From contig CAYNKQ010000022.1 in the NCBI GenBank assembly GCA_964397855.1, positions 1 to 12,721 on the forward strand: DNA of 12,721 nt, given 5' to 3'. The stretch comes from UBA7683 sp964397855. GTDB taxonomy: Bacteria; Patescibacteriota; Saccharimonadia; Saccharimonadales; UBA7683. Below the pieces are notes generated by a model. That model searched no databases and had not been told where the DNA came from. It saw only the letters and a list, made by a program, of their open reading frames with translations. Positions 7,057 through 12,721 of the stretch are shown here, piece after piece. The translations under genes and the position numbers were made by a program. Numbering within the stretch: the first letter of the stretch is position 1; every line of letters begins with the position of its first letter.

Positions 7057-7620
7057 CTATCCAGATACAAGATCTACAATATTTTTAAAGATTCGCTGGC
7101 CTCCTACACGAAGATCCGCCTCCGGGTGAAACTGCAAGCCATAAATCTGACGTTTTGTATGCCTAATAACTTCAACGCCATCCTCAGATTCAATCAAAGA
7201 TTCAAGCGGTAAGCCAACCTTCCGCACTGACCAGTTGTGATTTTCGTATACCTTAACTAACGTGTTCTGCGCTAGAAGCTCATTTTGTTTTGTGGGCCAG
7301 ACTTCTACTAGGCCTTTTCGTCGATGCTTTAATAGGTGAAGGTGAGAACCAAAAACATGTGTAATAAGTTCAAAGCCAAGACATATGCCGATAATTGGTC
7401 CTTCGTGCGTTTTTATCAGCTCAATCTCTTTAGCAAATTCCTTGCCGTGCCATAGTACGGGATTCGTATGACCTCCAGAAAGTATAACGAGATCACTTAT
7501 AACGAGTGAAGACACCTCAAGTTCATCATAACTATAAATTTTTATTTTTTTATCGACAAAAAGCTTCTGGATTGCCGACAAGTATTTTGAACCATTATCG
7601 ACTATTACAACATTATTCAT
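7057..7620 (-). CDS. Stand-alone class I glutamine amidotransferase
   Basis: This 187-residue GATase1 domain has the full catalytic triad: Cys80 in GICLGFE, His165 and Glu167 in LQFHPEA. The strand VVIVDNG at the N terminus and LSGGH (47-51) fit the fold of GuaA- and TrpG/PabA-type glutaminase subunits. These hydrolyse glutamine and pass ammonia to a synthase partner. No synthase lies nearby, so the product and partner are unknown; GMP synthase or anthranilate/aminodeoxychorismate synthase subunits are the main alternatives. The start overlaps the stop of the upstream HAD gene (ATGA, four bases), so the two are translationally coupled. The bidirectional terminator lies just beyond its stop. 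Confidence 0.82.
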   Translation of the reverse strand: MNNVVIVDNGSKYLSAIQKLFVDKKIKIYSYDELEVSSLVISDLVILSGGHTNPVLWHGKEFAKEIELIKTHEGPIIGICLGFELITHVFGSHLHLLKHRRKGLVEVWPTKQNELLAQNTLVKVYENHNWSVRKVGLPLESLIESEDGVEVIRHTKRQIYGLQFHPEADLRVGGQRIFKNIVDLVSG

Positions 7621-8231
7621 GAGAGTATCACACCTAACTTTTGTAAATCTTTTAGCAATACTTCATAGTCCGTGAATAACAGGGGAATGAAGCCGCAGAC
7701 ATCTGCTGACGCAAGACTTTTTGGTGAATCATCTATGAACACAAGTTCAGCAGGCTCCACTTTTAGCTGCTTCGTAAAGTAGTCAAATATCTCTGGATCG
7801 GGCTTTGATACTGATACCTCTGCAGAAACCACAAATGCGTCAAAATGCTGATCAACACCATCACGGCGCATTTGGTTGGCGGCGGCCTGCGTATTATTAC
7901 TCAGCAGACCAACCTTGTAGCCATTCGTGCGCAGCTCATCAACTAATCTAAGCATTTCGGGAATAACTTCTTTCGATTCAGTAATCTCGCGTATAAGAGC
8001 TTCGGCACTTTCTAACTTATGAGATCGATCAAGGTCATCCAAAACAAGCGCCCAAAACTGGTGTGCAGTGATTTGTTTTGCGCTGACTTTCTGGTTATGA
8101 GAAAAATAGGCTGCCTCAAATTCATCAACTGAAACGTCTAGGTGAAGGGCCAGCTGTTCATTAAAATAGATTCCTGGCCTTCCGTGTATAACACCACCCC
8201 AATCAAATCCCACTGCCTTAAGTGCCATCAT
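7617..8231 (-). CDS. HAD-superfamily hydrolase (HAD-IA, phosphatase-like)
   Basis: This 204-residue HAD protein has all four motifs: I, VGFDWGGVI with nucleophile Asp10; II, LLSNN; III, SKPDPEIF with the lysine; IV, LVFIDDS. An alpha-helical cap lies between motif I and II. In motif I the second Asp of DxD is Gly12, a variant also known from the FDxGGV subgroup (YihX- and epoxide-hydrolase-N-terminal-like phosphatases), so activity may be retained with a changed acid/base step. The substrate is unknown. The gene overlaps the amidotransferase gene by four bases. Two adjacent ATGs (8229-8231 and 8226-8228) are possible starts, and neither has a ribosome site. Translation may depend on the overlapping 19-residue leader ORF. 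Confidence 0.85.
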   Translation of the reverse strand: MMALKAVGFDWGGVIHGRPGIYFNEQLALHLDVSVDEFEAAYFSHNQKVSAKQITAHQFWALVLDDLDRSHKLESAEALIREITESKEVIPEMLRLVDELRTNGYKVGLLSNNTQAAANQMRRDGVDQHFDAFVVSAEVSVSKPDPEIFDYFTKQLKVEPAELVFIDDSPKSLASADVCGFIPLLFTDYEVLLKDLQKLGVILS

Positions 8232-8277
8232 AGTGTGAAGAAGTAATTTTAATATTTTTGAACTTCGCTACATTCAT
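8218..8277 (-). CDS. 19-residue leader ORF overlapping the HAD start
   Basis: The ORF encodes MNVAKFKNIKITSSHYDGT. Its ATG lies six bases after an extended -10 box (TGTTATGAT), the leaderless geometry seen at other genes here. It ends 14 bases inside the HAD gene in another frame. The HAD start has no Shine-Dalgarno site, so ribosomes finishing this ORF could restart there. No function is seen in the peptide itself. It could be chance in a short leader. Confidence 0.4.
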   Translation of the reverse strand: MNVAKFKNIKITSSHYDGT

Positions 8278-8283
8278 TACAAC

Positions 8284-8292
8284 ATCATAACA
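8284..8292 (-). promoter_or_regulatory. Extended -10 promoter TGTTATGAT of the HAD operon
   Basis: On the minus strand TGnTATGAT is followed by GTTGTA and an ATG at 8277. If used, the mRNA has a leader of about 46 bases before the HAD start, fully covered by the small ORF. The rest of the gap (8293-8336) shows no clear terminator. Confidence 0.55.
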
Positions 8293-8336
8293 AAAACTTA
8301 AGCGGAAAGAGAACTAAGTAGCGTAAGACCCAAATA

Positions 8337-8756
8337 CTACCTAGGCTCTTTCAAAAAAGCTTCGATTGACTGCTCTACTTCCTCAACAGTCTCATAGTAC
8401 ACAACATGAATATTGGGTGAACCTTCGATCATGGCTGAGAGCCTTCTTGTTCCGTCATTTCTAAATAGAGCCAGGATAGGCTTATCCATCGCTTCGGCCT
8501 TGGCAATTTCGTATCCAACACCAAGGCTTGGATTAGTAACTTCCGCAACTACAAGGTCCGCATCTTTCAACCATTCTAAGTCAACCTTCCAGATTTCTTC
8601 GGATGGCTTATTCATCCCTTCAGATGTTAGTTTTTTGTCTGCGAACACTTCAGTTAAAAGAATACATTTGGGATTTAAGTAGCCCACAATAGACTCATAG
8701 GTTTGAACGTCGTCTCTTCCCCCTCTAATTGAGCACGCAAAATATACCTTTTTCAT
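8337..8756 (-). CDS. 2'-deoxynucleoside 5'-phosphate N-hydrolase (DNPH1/Rcl-like)
   Basis: This 139-residue enzyme is of the nucleoside 2-deoxyribosyltransferase superfamily and closest to DNPH1 (Rcl), which cleaves the N-glycosidic bond of dNMPs to give free base and deoxyribose 5-phosphate. Key stretches are YFACSIRGGRDD (5-16, substrate-phosphate loop with Tyr5), DLEWLKDADLVVAEVT (59-74), PSLGVGYE (76-83, catalytic Glu83) and RLSAMIEG near the C terminus. The length equals that of the family. DNPH1 proteins I recall have Gly where Cys8 stands here. The enzyme is expected to clear unwanted or modified deoxynucleotides. It is a single-gene unit with a leaderless promoter, divergent from the 8836 gene. 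Confidence 0.85.
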   Translation of the reverse strand: MKKVYFACSIRGGRDDVQTYESIVGYLNPKCILLTEVFADKKLTSEGMNKPSEEIWKVDLEWLKDADLVVAEVTNPSLGVGYEIAKAEAMDKPILALFRNDGTRRLSAMIEGSPNIHVVYYETVEEVEQSIEAFLKEPR

Positions 8757-8762
8757 AGTTCA

Positions 8763-8771
8763 ATTGTATCA
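8763..8771 (-). promoter_or_regulatory. Extended -10 promoter TGATACAAT, leaderless
   Basis: On the minus strand TGnTACAAT is followed by TGAACT and the ATG at 8756, a six-base gap. Confidence 0.7.
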
Positions 8772-8819
8772 AACCCTTGAAGACCAAGATGTGTGCTATA
8801 AGCCAAAGCACAACCAACA

Positions 8820-8828
8820 TGCTATTAT
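8820..8828 (+). promoter_or_regulatory. Extended -10 promoter TGCTATTAT, leaderless
   Basis: TGnTATTAT ends seven bases before the ATG at 8836. This argues for that ATG rather than the in-frame one at 8764, which lies upstream of the promoter and overlaps the divergent promoter. Confidence 0.65.
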
Positions 8829-8835
8829 TACTCTT

Positions 8836-9402
8836 ATGAGCAAAAGAACAAAAATCATTCTTATGCCAATCTTATTTATATCTGCCGTAGCTATTGGAAT
8901 ATTAGTGTATGTTAGGTTTTTTGCACTCCAGACATATCAGTACACGACAGCCAAAGGTCAGCAATATTCTTTAAAGTACTTTCCTAACGGGAAAATACGT
9001 AGCGGTAACGATATGGCCGAAAAACTTGACTGGCCAGAGTTCAGAGATGGGCCATCAATGCTGGTCGCTGACCTAAAAGATGATCTCGGAATTACACTGT
9101 CAATTACCGATGCTGTTGATAAGCCTATTACTAAAACTTGCACCGGAACTGATCAATTTGCATTTAACGTTGGTGATTACGAAGTCTGCAAACTAGTCTC
9201 AGAGAATAAAACAGCCGGCCTTATGGCTAAAGTCGGCAATGATGGAAAGTACTTTGGGGTAGTAATTGGAACAGCCTACGACGGCAAAAGAATTACGAAA
9301 GATAAAGATACCGAATACGCGAAAAAGTTTCATACATTTGATATTCTGCAGCATGAAGATACATTAAAAATAATACTTCAGTCAATACGCCCAATTAATT
9401 AA
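8836..9402 (+). CDS. Membrane-anchored extracytoplasmic protein, unknown
   Basis: The product is a 188-residue protein with a short basic N terminus (MSKRTK), one hydrophobic segment (about 7-29) and a polar C-terminal domain. It is probably anchored by its N terminus with the domain outside the cell. No lipobox is visible. The domain has two cysteines (in TCTGTD and EVCKLV) that could form a disulfide. The segment YSLKYFPNGKIRSGNDM and the C-terminal LKIILQSIRP suggest a compact alpha/beta domain like small surface proteins of the PsbP/lipoprotein style, but no family can be named. The start is fixed by the promoter. No terminator is seen before the next promoter 31 bases downstream. Confidence 0.7.
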   Translation: MSKRTKIILMPILFISAVAIGILVYVRFFALQTYQYTTAKGQQYSLKYFPNGKIRSGNDMAEKLDWPEFRDGPSMLVADLKDDLGITLSITDAVDKPITKTCTGTDQFAFNVGDYEVCKLVSENKTAGLMAKVGNDGKYFGVVIGTAYDGKRITKDKDTEYAKKFHTFDILQHEDTLKIILQSIRPIN

Positions 9403-9432
9403 CTTCTCGTGCTATCAATTTTCATAATATTA

Positions 9433-9441
9433 TGTTATAAT
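9433..9441 (+). promoter_or_regulatory. Extended -10 promoter TGTTATAAT
   Basis: A perfect TGnTATAAT ends 11 bases before the ATG at 9453, giving an expected leader of about five bases with no ribosome site. Confidence 0.65.
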
Positions 9442-9452
9442 TACATAATCAT

Positions 9453-10023
9453 ATGAGCAATAATTTTACATGGCAAGCCAAAGAAAGAAAAGTATTTTAA
9501 CCCAGATATACCCAAGCCACACAAAGCTAATTGGCTGCCATCAGTCGGAGCCGAATTAGAAACCGAAGGCGTCTTGGTAGATACCCCTGCTTTGCCAGCA
9601 CCTTATGCCCCAGAATATGAAGCATGGAAAGAGATAGTAGATCAACTTCCAATCGATGAAGAAACTGGCCTCGTAGGACTTAGCGCTGGCGGAGGTTTTA
9701 TAGTAAGATATCTTTCCGAAAGAACTGATCTAACAGTTGAGCGAGTAGTGCTTGTAGCACCTTGGCACGACAGAAACCACGAATATGGAAGAGATCTATT
9801 TAACTACACAATAGACCCAAATCTAGCGCAAAGAGTAGGCAGAATGACTATTTTCAATAGCGCAGATGATGGAGCCAATATTCAGGCAGGAGTTACAATG
9901 CTCCGCGAAGCAATACCAGGCATCCATTACAGAGAATTTCCAAACCATGGCCACTTTATGCTTGGAAATAACATGACGACCAACGAACTACCTGAATTGG
10001 TTGAAGAATTGTTCACTAATTAA
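9453..10023 (+). pseudogene. Alpha/beta serine hydrolase (RBBP9/YdeN-like), frameshifted
   Basis: From ATG 9453 the frame reads MSNNFTWQAKERKVF and stops at TAA 9498-9500. The +1 frame continues without break as NPDIPKPHKANWLPSVG to TAA 10021-10023. Together they would give 189 residues of a small alpha/beta hydrolase with nucleophile Ser77 in GLSAGGG, a candidate Asp in NSADDG and His in NHGHF. The N-terminal strand with the HGxxG oxyanion motif usual for the family is missing before the conserved NWLP region, suggesting an internal deletion. The break falls at UUU-UAA-C, where a Phe tRNA could slip +1 onto another UUU, so programmed frameshifting is an alternative to decay or sequencing error. 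A TTG at 9574 could start a truncated product, but without the N-terminal core. Confidence 0.7.
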
Positions 10024-10036
10024 GCATGTCGACATA

Positions 10037-10054
10037 CCGTAACGACGCTTACGG
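10037..10054 (+). repeat. Small inverted repeat CCGTAA/TTACGG
   Basis: A 6-bp stem with a six-base loop overlaps the left end of dispersed repeat copy A. It lies between convergent genes and has no T run, so a terminator role is weak. Confidence 0.4.
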
Positions 10055-10070
10055 ACACACTGCAAACTTT
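10048..10070 (+). repeat. Dispersed repeat, copy A
   Basis: These 23 bases (CTTACGGACACA ... CAAACTTT) are identical to 11628-11650 and match 12313-12335 at 19 of 23. The copy lies 25 bases after the stop of the hydrolase remnant. The following bases GCGTAG also recur after copy B, displaced by 11 bases. Confidence 0.8.
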
Positions 10071-10115
10071 GCGTAGAACGACGACCATTAACAATTCGGC
10101 ACTCTAGGAAAAGTA

Positions 10116-10508
10116 TCAATCGGTATTTCGTTTATTTGAAGGTTGCTTGAAGGCATGACGTATGCCTTTTGTTGCCAAAGGTTCATTACTATACCTAGGG
10201 AAAATGTGTAGGTGACTATGGCTTACGTTCTGCCCGCCAACTTCACCAACGTTCCATCCAATATTGTAGCCGTCAGGAGCATATTCATCTACGAATGCCT
10301 TACATTTAGGAAGCAACCTTCTAAGTGCCGTCCATTCTTGTTCATTAATATCAAAAGGCGTCTCAATATGCCTCATAGTTACAATCATGCCACCACCTTT
10401 TAATTCACCATCATCATACTGATGGTAGTACCAAAGATCGTCTTGGTAGAGAATTTTTCCTTTTACTAATTTATTCTCTAAACAAAATGGACAAAGTTCT
10501 TTCGTCAT
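10116..10508 (-). CDS. HIT-family nucleotide hydrolase/transferase
   Basis: This 130-residue protein has the histidine-triad motif HSHLHIF (97-103; His97, His99, His101) preceded by VGEVGGQNVS, a typical HIT layout. HIT proteins hydrolyse AMP-lysine, dinucleoside polyphosphates and similar nucleotidyl compounds through a nucleotidyl-histidine. An N-terminal CPFC (6-9), with His47 in TMRHIE, suggests the zinc-binding form seen in several bacterial HIT proteins. The length is normal for the family and no signal peptide is present. It is a single-gene unit on the minus strand with a -10 box seven bases before the ATG. Confidence 0.87.
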   Translation of the reverse strand: MTKELCPFCLENKLVKGKILYQDDLWYYHQYDDGELKGGGMIVTMRHIETPFDINEQEWTALRRLLPKCKAFVDEYAPDGYNIGWNVGEVGGQNVSHSHLHIFPRYSNEPLATKGIRHAFKQPSNKRNTD

Positions 10509-10515
10509 ACTAAAT

Positions 10516-10521
10516 ATTCTA
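10516..10521 (-). promoter_or_regulatory. -10 box TAGAAT of the HIT gene, leaderless
   Basis: On the minus strand TAGAAT is followed by ATTTAGT and the ATG at 10508, a seven-base gap. It has no TG extension and only a weak -35 (TTGTTG). Confidence 0.5.
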
Positions 10522-10563
10522 TGCTAGCAGAGCAAACACAACAAGCGCTCTTAAGCAGCGAGA

Positions 10564-10595
10564 GGGAAATATCGTGGTGAGAATTCGCAGGGACT
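10564..10595 (+). repeat. Dispersed repeat, partial left-half copy D
   Basis: GGAAAT-A-TCGTGG and, after a 10-base insertion, CAGGGACT match the left flank of copy C (12295-12314). The right half is absent. It lies in the 240-base gap between the divergent HIT and 10749 genes. In the rest of that gap I see only the two promoters and a short minus-strand open stretch (stop at 10595-10597) with no start or recognisable product. Confidence 0.5.
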
Positions 10596-10729
10596 CAGCC
10601 TTTAGCAGATGGATCAGATGTGAATGTATGTATAATCACAAAATTCTCCTTGGCAACAGCTGAACCTTTTGAATTTTCCCAAAAGCATCTTGGCCCTCTT
10701 CCTACTTATATGAGATAGGATATATGCGA

Positions 10730-10738
10730 TGCTACAAT
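10730..10738 (+). promoter_or_regulatory. Extended -10 promoter TGCTACAAT
   Basis: TGnTACAAT ends 10 bases before the ATG at 10749, predicting a leader of only a few bases. Confidence 0.6.
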
Positions 10739-10748
10739 ATATTTATAC

Positions 10749-11606
10749 ATGGACTATTCTGCATATTCAGAAAAAAATATTGGCCGATATAACGGTAAAA
10801 TTAGTGGTGTTCCATGGATAATGCCCGCACTGGTGTCTCGTACCATCCTTTTTACATTGATTTGGCTACTTGCAGTAAACCCGTCGATATTCATCATACT
10901 AACGCTATTAGGGTCAAACGGCATTATTGTTTTGTTAACATTCATATTCTATATTCCGCTTAACGTTACTATCTGGATATTACTAGGCAATGCGACCAGA
11001 AGTGGGAAGGACTATACATTAAGGTCAGCGCTTTTTGCTCATAATAACAACTTCAAATACACACTACAGCCTGGAAGATACGATAGTGAGGGCGTCCTAG
11101 CAAGCGTGCTTGGAGCGCCCATGACTTCAAACAAAGTTGAAGGGACTATCAATGACACTCCTTTCAAATTTTTTGGAAGCTATGGCAGGGGATTCTATGT
11201 AATTCTAAACGTTGAACTACCCAACTCTTACCCACACATTCTACTTGACAGCAGGAGTAATGATCTTATTGTTAGCAATCTTTTATCTAGGTTTCCACAA
11301 GATAAAGAGCTCTCTCTTGAAGGCGACTTCCCAAACTATTTTAGAGTGTTTAGTGCCGGCTCTCCAGTTGAAACACTACAAATATTAAGCCCAGATTTAA
11401 TGGCTAGAATGGTTGATTATCCTAAAAAAGCTGACATTGAAATTATTAATAATCAATTGCATATCATACTTAATTTTAAGTCCTTAGAGGAGGACGATGT
11501 TAAAATGCTTTTCGAATCAGCCCGTCAAATATTGAAAGATATTGGTAAGCAGAGCAACAATTCTAAGGTCAGCTTTAATTCGAATCAAAGAATAGCGACT
11601 AATTGA
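10749..11606 (+). CDS. Two-helix membrane protein with C-terminal cytoplasmic domain
   Basis: The product is a 285-residue protein with a polar N terminus (1-24), two strongly hydrophobic segments (about 26-54 and 57-80) and a soluble domain (about 85-285). Both ends probably face the cytoplasm. The domain has PHILLDSRSN, LSLEGDFPNYFRVFS and LQILSPDLMARMVDYP. This pattern resembles membrane proteins of the DUF3137 type, with an 'F.V......ET..IL.PDLM..L' signature, but the match is from memory and weak. Function is unknown. The last 30 residues are Asn/Ser-rich and probably disordered. It is a single-gene unit with its own promoter, followed 21 bases later by repeat copy B. Confidence 0.7.
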   Translation: MDYSAYSEKNIGRYNGKISGVPWIMPALVSRTILFTLIWLLAVNPSIFIILTLLGSNGIIVLLTFIFYIPLNVTIWILLGNATRSGKDYTLRSALFAHNNNFKYTLQPGRYDSEGVLASVLGAPMTSNKVEGTINDTPFKFFGSYGRGFYVILNVELPNSYPHILLDSRSNDLIVSNLLSRFPQDKELSLEGDFPNYFRVFSAGSPVETLQILSPDLMARMVDYPKKADIEIINNQLHIILNFKSLEEDDVKMLFESARQILKDIGKQSNNSKVSFNSNQRIATN

Positions 11607-11627
11607 GTGCGGGGAACAAACCAGGAA

Positions 11628-11650
11628 CTTACGGACACACTGCAAACTTT
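11628..11650 (+). repeat. Dispersed repeat, copy B
   Basis: This stretch is identical over 23 bases to copy A. On its left it reads CCAGGAA where copy C has GGCAGGGA, so the similarity extends weakly leftward. GCGTAG follows at 11662, as in copy A but 11 bases further on. Confidence 0.8.
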
Positions 11651-11677
11651 TGAAGATACACGCGTAGCCAACGGGGC

Positions 11678-11707
11678 TTGACCAGCATGGAGCCAGCGAC
11701 CTATAGT
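11678..11707 (+). promoter_or_regulatory. Promoter TTGACC-N18-TATAGT, leaderless
   Basis: A -35 box (11678-11683) and a -10 box (11702-11707) are spaced by 18 bases. Eight bases separate the -10 box from the ATG at 11716, so the mRNA should start at or within a base or two of the start codon. Confidence 0.65.
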
Positions 11708-11715
11708 CTTACTAG

Positions 11716-12252
11716 ATGTTAGAGCTATCTTCAAACACTATTAAAGTTTTAGGAATTTTCGGTAGGCTTTCTACAGAACAAGAAGCATACTTTGATTCAA
11801 TTGAAAAAAGGTACGGATATAAGCCTAAGAATGAAAATGAATATGACATTTTTAGGCATTTAACACTAACATTCATTCCCAGCGCCACTGTAGCTGACGT
11901 TTCTTCAGAACTAGAGCTACTAAAAGATTTGAAACAGTTCTTGCCACTTAAAATACAGCCTAGGAAATCTTTTGTAAAAGACGAAGAGTCTCTAGAGGGT
12001 GCAGAGCACATTGCAATTGAATTTGAACTTGATCAGACAAAAGAACTCGTTGACTTCGTCAAGGCGAGAGTAGGTGACAATGCGGTAGCAACGTGGTACA
12101 TAAAAGTAGTCTGGTTTGTGCCCAAGGAAAACCAAGCGATTGTAATCGAGGAACTTAGTCAGCTGAAAGAATTAGAATTTACAGATTTTTACCTTGTAAG
12201 CAATAAACAGAACGACGAGAACACTATCTACCAATCAAGTAAGTTTAACTAA
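11716..12252 (+). CDS. 2H-phosphoesterase-like protein, second motif degenerate
   Basis: This 178-residue protein has the outline of the 2H (2'-5' RNA ligase/LigT) phosphoesterase fold. HLTLTF (48-53) fits the first HxT motif at the end of a strand. LSTEQEAYFDSIEKRYG before it fits the N-terminal helix. HIAIEFELDQTKELVDFVKAR (starting at 98) resembles the strand-helix between motifs. Where the second HxT would be expected the sequence is WYIKVVW (127-133), with no His and no Thr. The protein may therefore bind rather than cleave a 2',3'-linked or cyclic nucleotide; alternatively H98 is the second histidine with Ala instead of Thr/Ser. The family call is tentative. The gene has a leaderless promoter and is followed by a terminator. 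Confidence 0.5.
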   Translation: MLELSSNTIKVLGIFGRLSTEQEAYFDSIEKRYGYKPKNENEYDIFRHLTLTFIPSATVADVSSELELLKDLKQFLPLKIQPRKSFVKDEESLEGAEHIAIEFELDQTKELVDFVKARVGDNAVATWYIKVVWFVPKENQAIVIEELSQLKELEFTDFYLVSNKQNDENTIYQSSKFN

Positions 12253-12274
12253 ACCAAGTTACAATATAGACGCA

Positions 12275-12294
12275 AAAAACTCCGAAGAGTTTTT
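12275..12294. terminator. Intrinsic terminator between convergent genes
   Basis: An 8-bp stem AAAAACTC/GAGTTTTT closes a CGAA tetraloop. The A-rich and T-rich arms let it work on either strand, although it lies beyond repeat copy C for the minus-strand gene. Confidence 0.75.
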
Positions 12295-12335
12295 GGAAAT
12301 TCGTGGCAGGGACTTACGGACGTACTTCGAACTTT
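12295..12335 (+). repeat. Dispersed repeat, copy C (longest)
   Basis: The right part (12313-12335) matches copies A and B at 19 of 23 bases. The left part (12295-12314, GGAAATTCGTGG then CAGGGACT) is shared with copy D. It thus links the two halves into one element of about 41 bases. It directly abuts the TAA of the minus-strand gene at 12336. Confidence 0.7.
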
Positions 12336-12605
12336 TTAAACCGCAGCAGCTACTCGAACTTCGTGCTTACCTGCTAGTAGTTCGTTCAACGCCATTTCTT
12401 TCATTTCTAGTTCGTCTAGAGCTCCCAACATTGTGCCTACTTGCAAGTTGATAGCATCGCTTGCAACAGGATGCATTACTTCAGTTCCACACAAAGCCAA
12501 TCTGGTCATGTCGGCAATTGTTTTAACTTGCTGATCGCCTATTTCAACAGGAGGGTTAAAATCATACGTAATACCGGATTCAACTATTCTTGATAACTTG
12601 GTCAT
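12336..12605 (-). CDS. Conserved-looking 89-residue protein, unknown
   Basis: The product is an 89-residue soluble protein starting MTKLSRIVESGITYDFNPPV. The central region TRLALCGTEVMHP (34-46) and the helical stretch from VASDAINLQVG to LDELEMKEMALNELL look well folded, but no family is recognised. The ATG at 12603-12605 is chosen over a TTG at 12641 because a TTGACA-N17-CATTAT promoter lies between them, with the -10 seven bases from the ATG. The gene sits just after tRNA-Trp on the same strand but has its own promoter. Its stop abuts dispersed repeat copy C. Confidence 0.65.
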   Translation of the reverse strand: MTKLSRIVESGITYDFNPPVEIGDQQVKTIADMTRLALCGTEVMHPVASDAINLQVGTMLGALDELEMKEMALNELLAGKHEVRVAAAV

Positions 12606-12612
12606 AAATAAA

Positions 12613-12641
12613 ATAATGGCATGCAAAGATTTATTTGTCAA
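12613..12641 (-). promoter_or_regulatory. Promoter TTGACA-N17-CATTAT, leaderless
   Basis: A perfect -35 (12636-12641) and a CATTAT -10 (12613-12618) are at the optimal 17-base spacing, seven bases before the ATG at 12605. The -35 lies five bases from the tRNA-Trp 3' end. Confidence 0.75.
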
Positions 12642-12645
12642 TAAT

Positions 12646-12721
12646 TGGCAGGGGTAGCAGGACTTGAACCTACGACACCTGGTTTTGGAGACCAGTGCTC
12701 TACCAACTGAGCTATACCCCT
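12646..12721 (-). tRNA. tRNA-Trp(CCA)
   Basis: A complete 76-base cloverleaf is present, with its first base at 12721. Acceptor AGGGGTA pairs with TACCCCT. The D stem is GCTC/GAGC. The anticodon stem CTGGT/ACCAG has loop CTCCAAA and anticodon CCA. The T arm is GTAGG-TTCAAGT-CCTGC (imperfect at one pair). The discriminator is G and CCA is encoded. The CCA anticodon reads only TGG, consistent with TGA being a stop here. Confidence 0.96.

Noticed and set aside
8764..8835. N-terminal extension of the 8836 protein from the ATG at 8764
   Set aside because: It would cover the divergent promoter and begin upstream of the best promoter for this gene. The extra 24 residues precede the natural basic N terminus and membrane anchor.
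10595..10700. Minus-strand open stretch reading FWENSKGSAVAKENF as a possible gene remnant
   Set aside because: It has no start codon, no ribosome site or promoter, and no recognised family; only about 34 codons.
10048..11650. Repeat copies A-C as integron attC sites of a gene-cassette array
   Set aside because: Single genes separated by repeats suggested cassettes, but no RYYYAAC/GTTRRRY core pair or long imperfect hairpin is present.
12301..12335. Copy C as a decayed tRNA 3' end (reverse strand GTTCGAA followed by CCTGCCA)
   Set aside because: The distance from the T-loop-like stretch to CCA is too long and no T stem or acceptor pairing exists, so the likeness is superficial.

Overview
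The window looks like a piece of a small-genome Patescibacteria/CPR chromosome, most likely Candidatus Saccharibacteria (TM7). This is inferred from family content: a GT4 synthase, GH57 and GH15 operon, small orphan membrane proteins, a cysteine-free bL33, very tight gene packing and few Shine-Dalgarno sites. No 16S rRNA or other decisive marker is present. TGA is used as a stop (for example at 3897-3899, 6018-6020 and 7617-7619), so the standard bacterial code applies.

Layout. Positions 1-90 hold the 3' half of a tRNA-Tyr and its terminator. A metallo-beta-lactamase-fold protein follows (110-748, +). It runs convergently, with an 11-bp gap, into a three-gene minus-strand operon (5108 to 760) of GT4 glycosyltransferase, GH57 and GH15. 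This operon can both build and break down an alpha-glucan. A rightward block (5216-7003) carries tRNA-Thr(GGT), two related small membrane proteins, rpmG (bL33), an Xre/MbcA/ParS-like protein and a 25-residue very basic peptide, closed by a strong bidirectional terminator. A leftward block (8756-7057) carries a DNPH1-like deoxynucleotide N-hydrolase and a HAD hydrolase overlapping a class I glutamine amidotransferase, preceded by a short leader ORF.

The right third (8836-12605) is accessory-like. It has single-gene units in mixed orientation: a membrane-anchored protein, a frameshifted serine hydrolase, a HIT protein, a two-helix membrane protein, a 2H-phosphoesterase-like protein and an unknown 89-residue protein. 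Copies of a short dispersed repeat lie in the gaps. tRNA-Trp(CCA), complete on the minus strand, ends the window.

The most coherent signal is in the start regions. Many genes have a -10 box, often the extended form TGnTAnnnT, ending only 6-8 bases before the ATG. Their transcripts should begin at or next to the start codon, so much of this window is probably translated from leaderless or near-leaderless mRNA. Shine-Dalgarno sites appear mainly where a gene is internal to an operon or has a real leader. Other points of interest are the dispersed repeat, the tiny basic peptide with its own promoter and terminator, a leaderless leader ORF overlapping the HAD gene, and a hydrolase whose frame break falls on a UUU-UAA sequence able to support +1 slippage.
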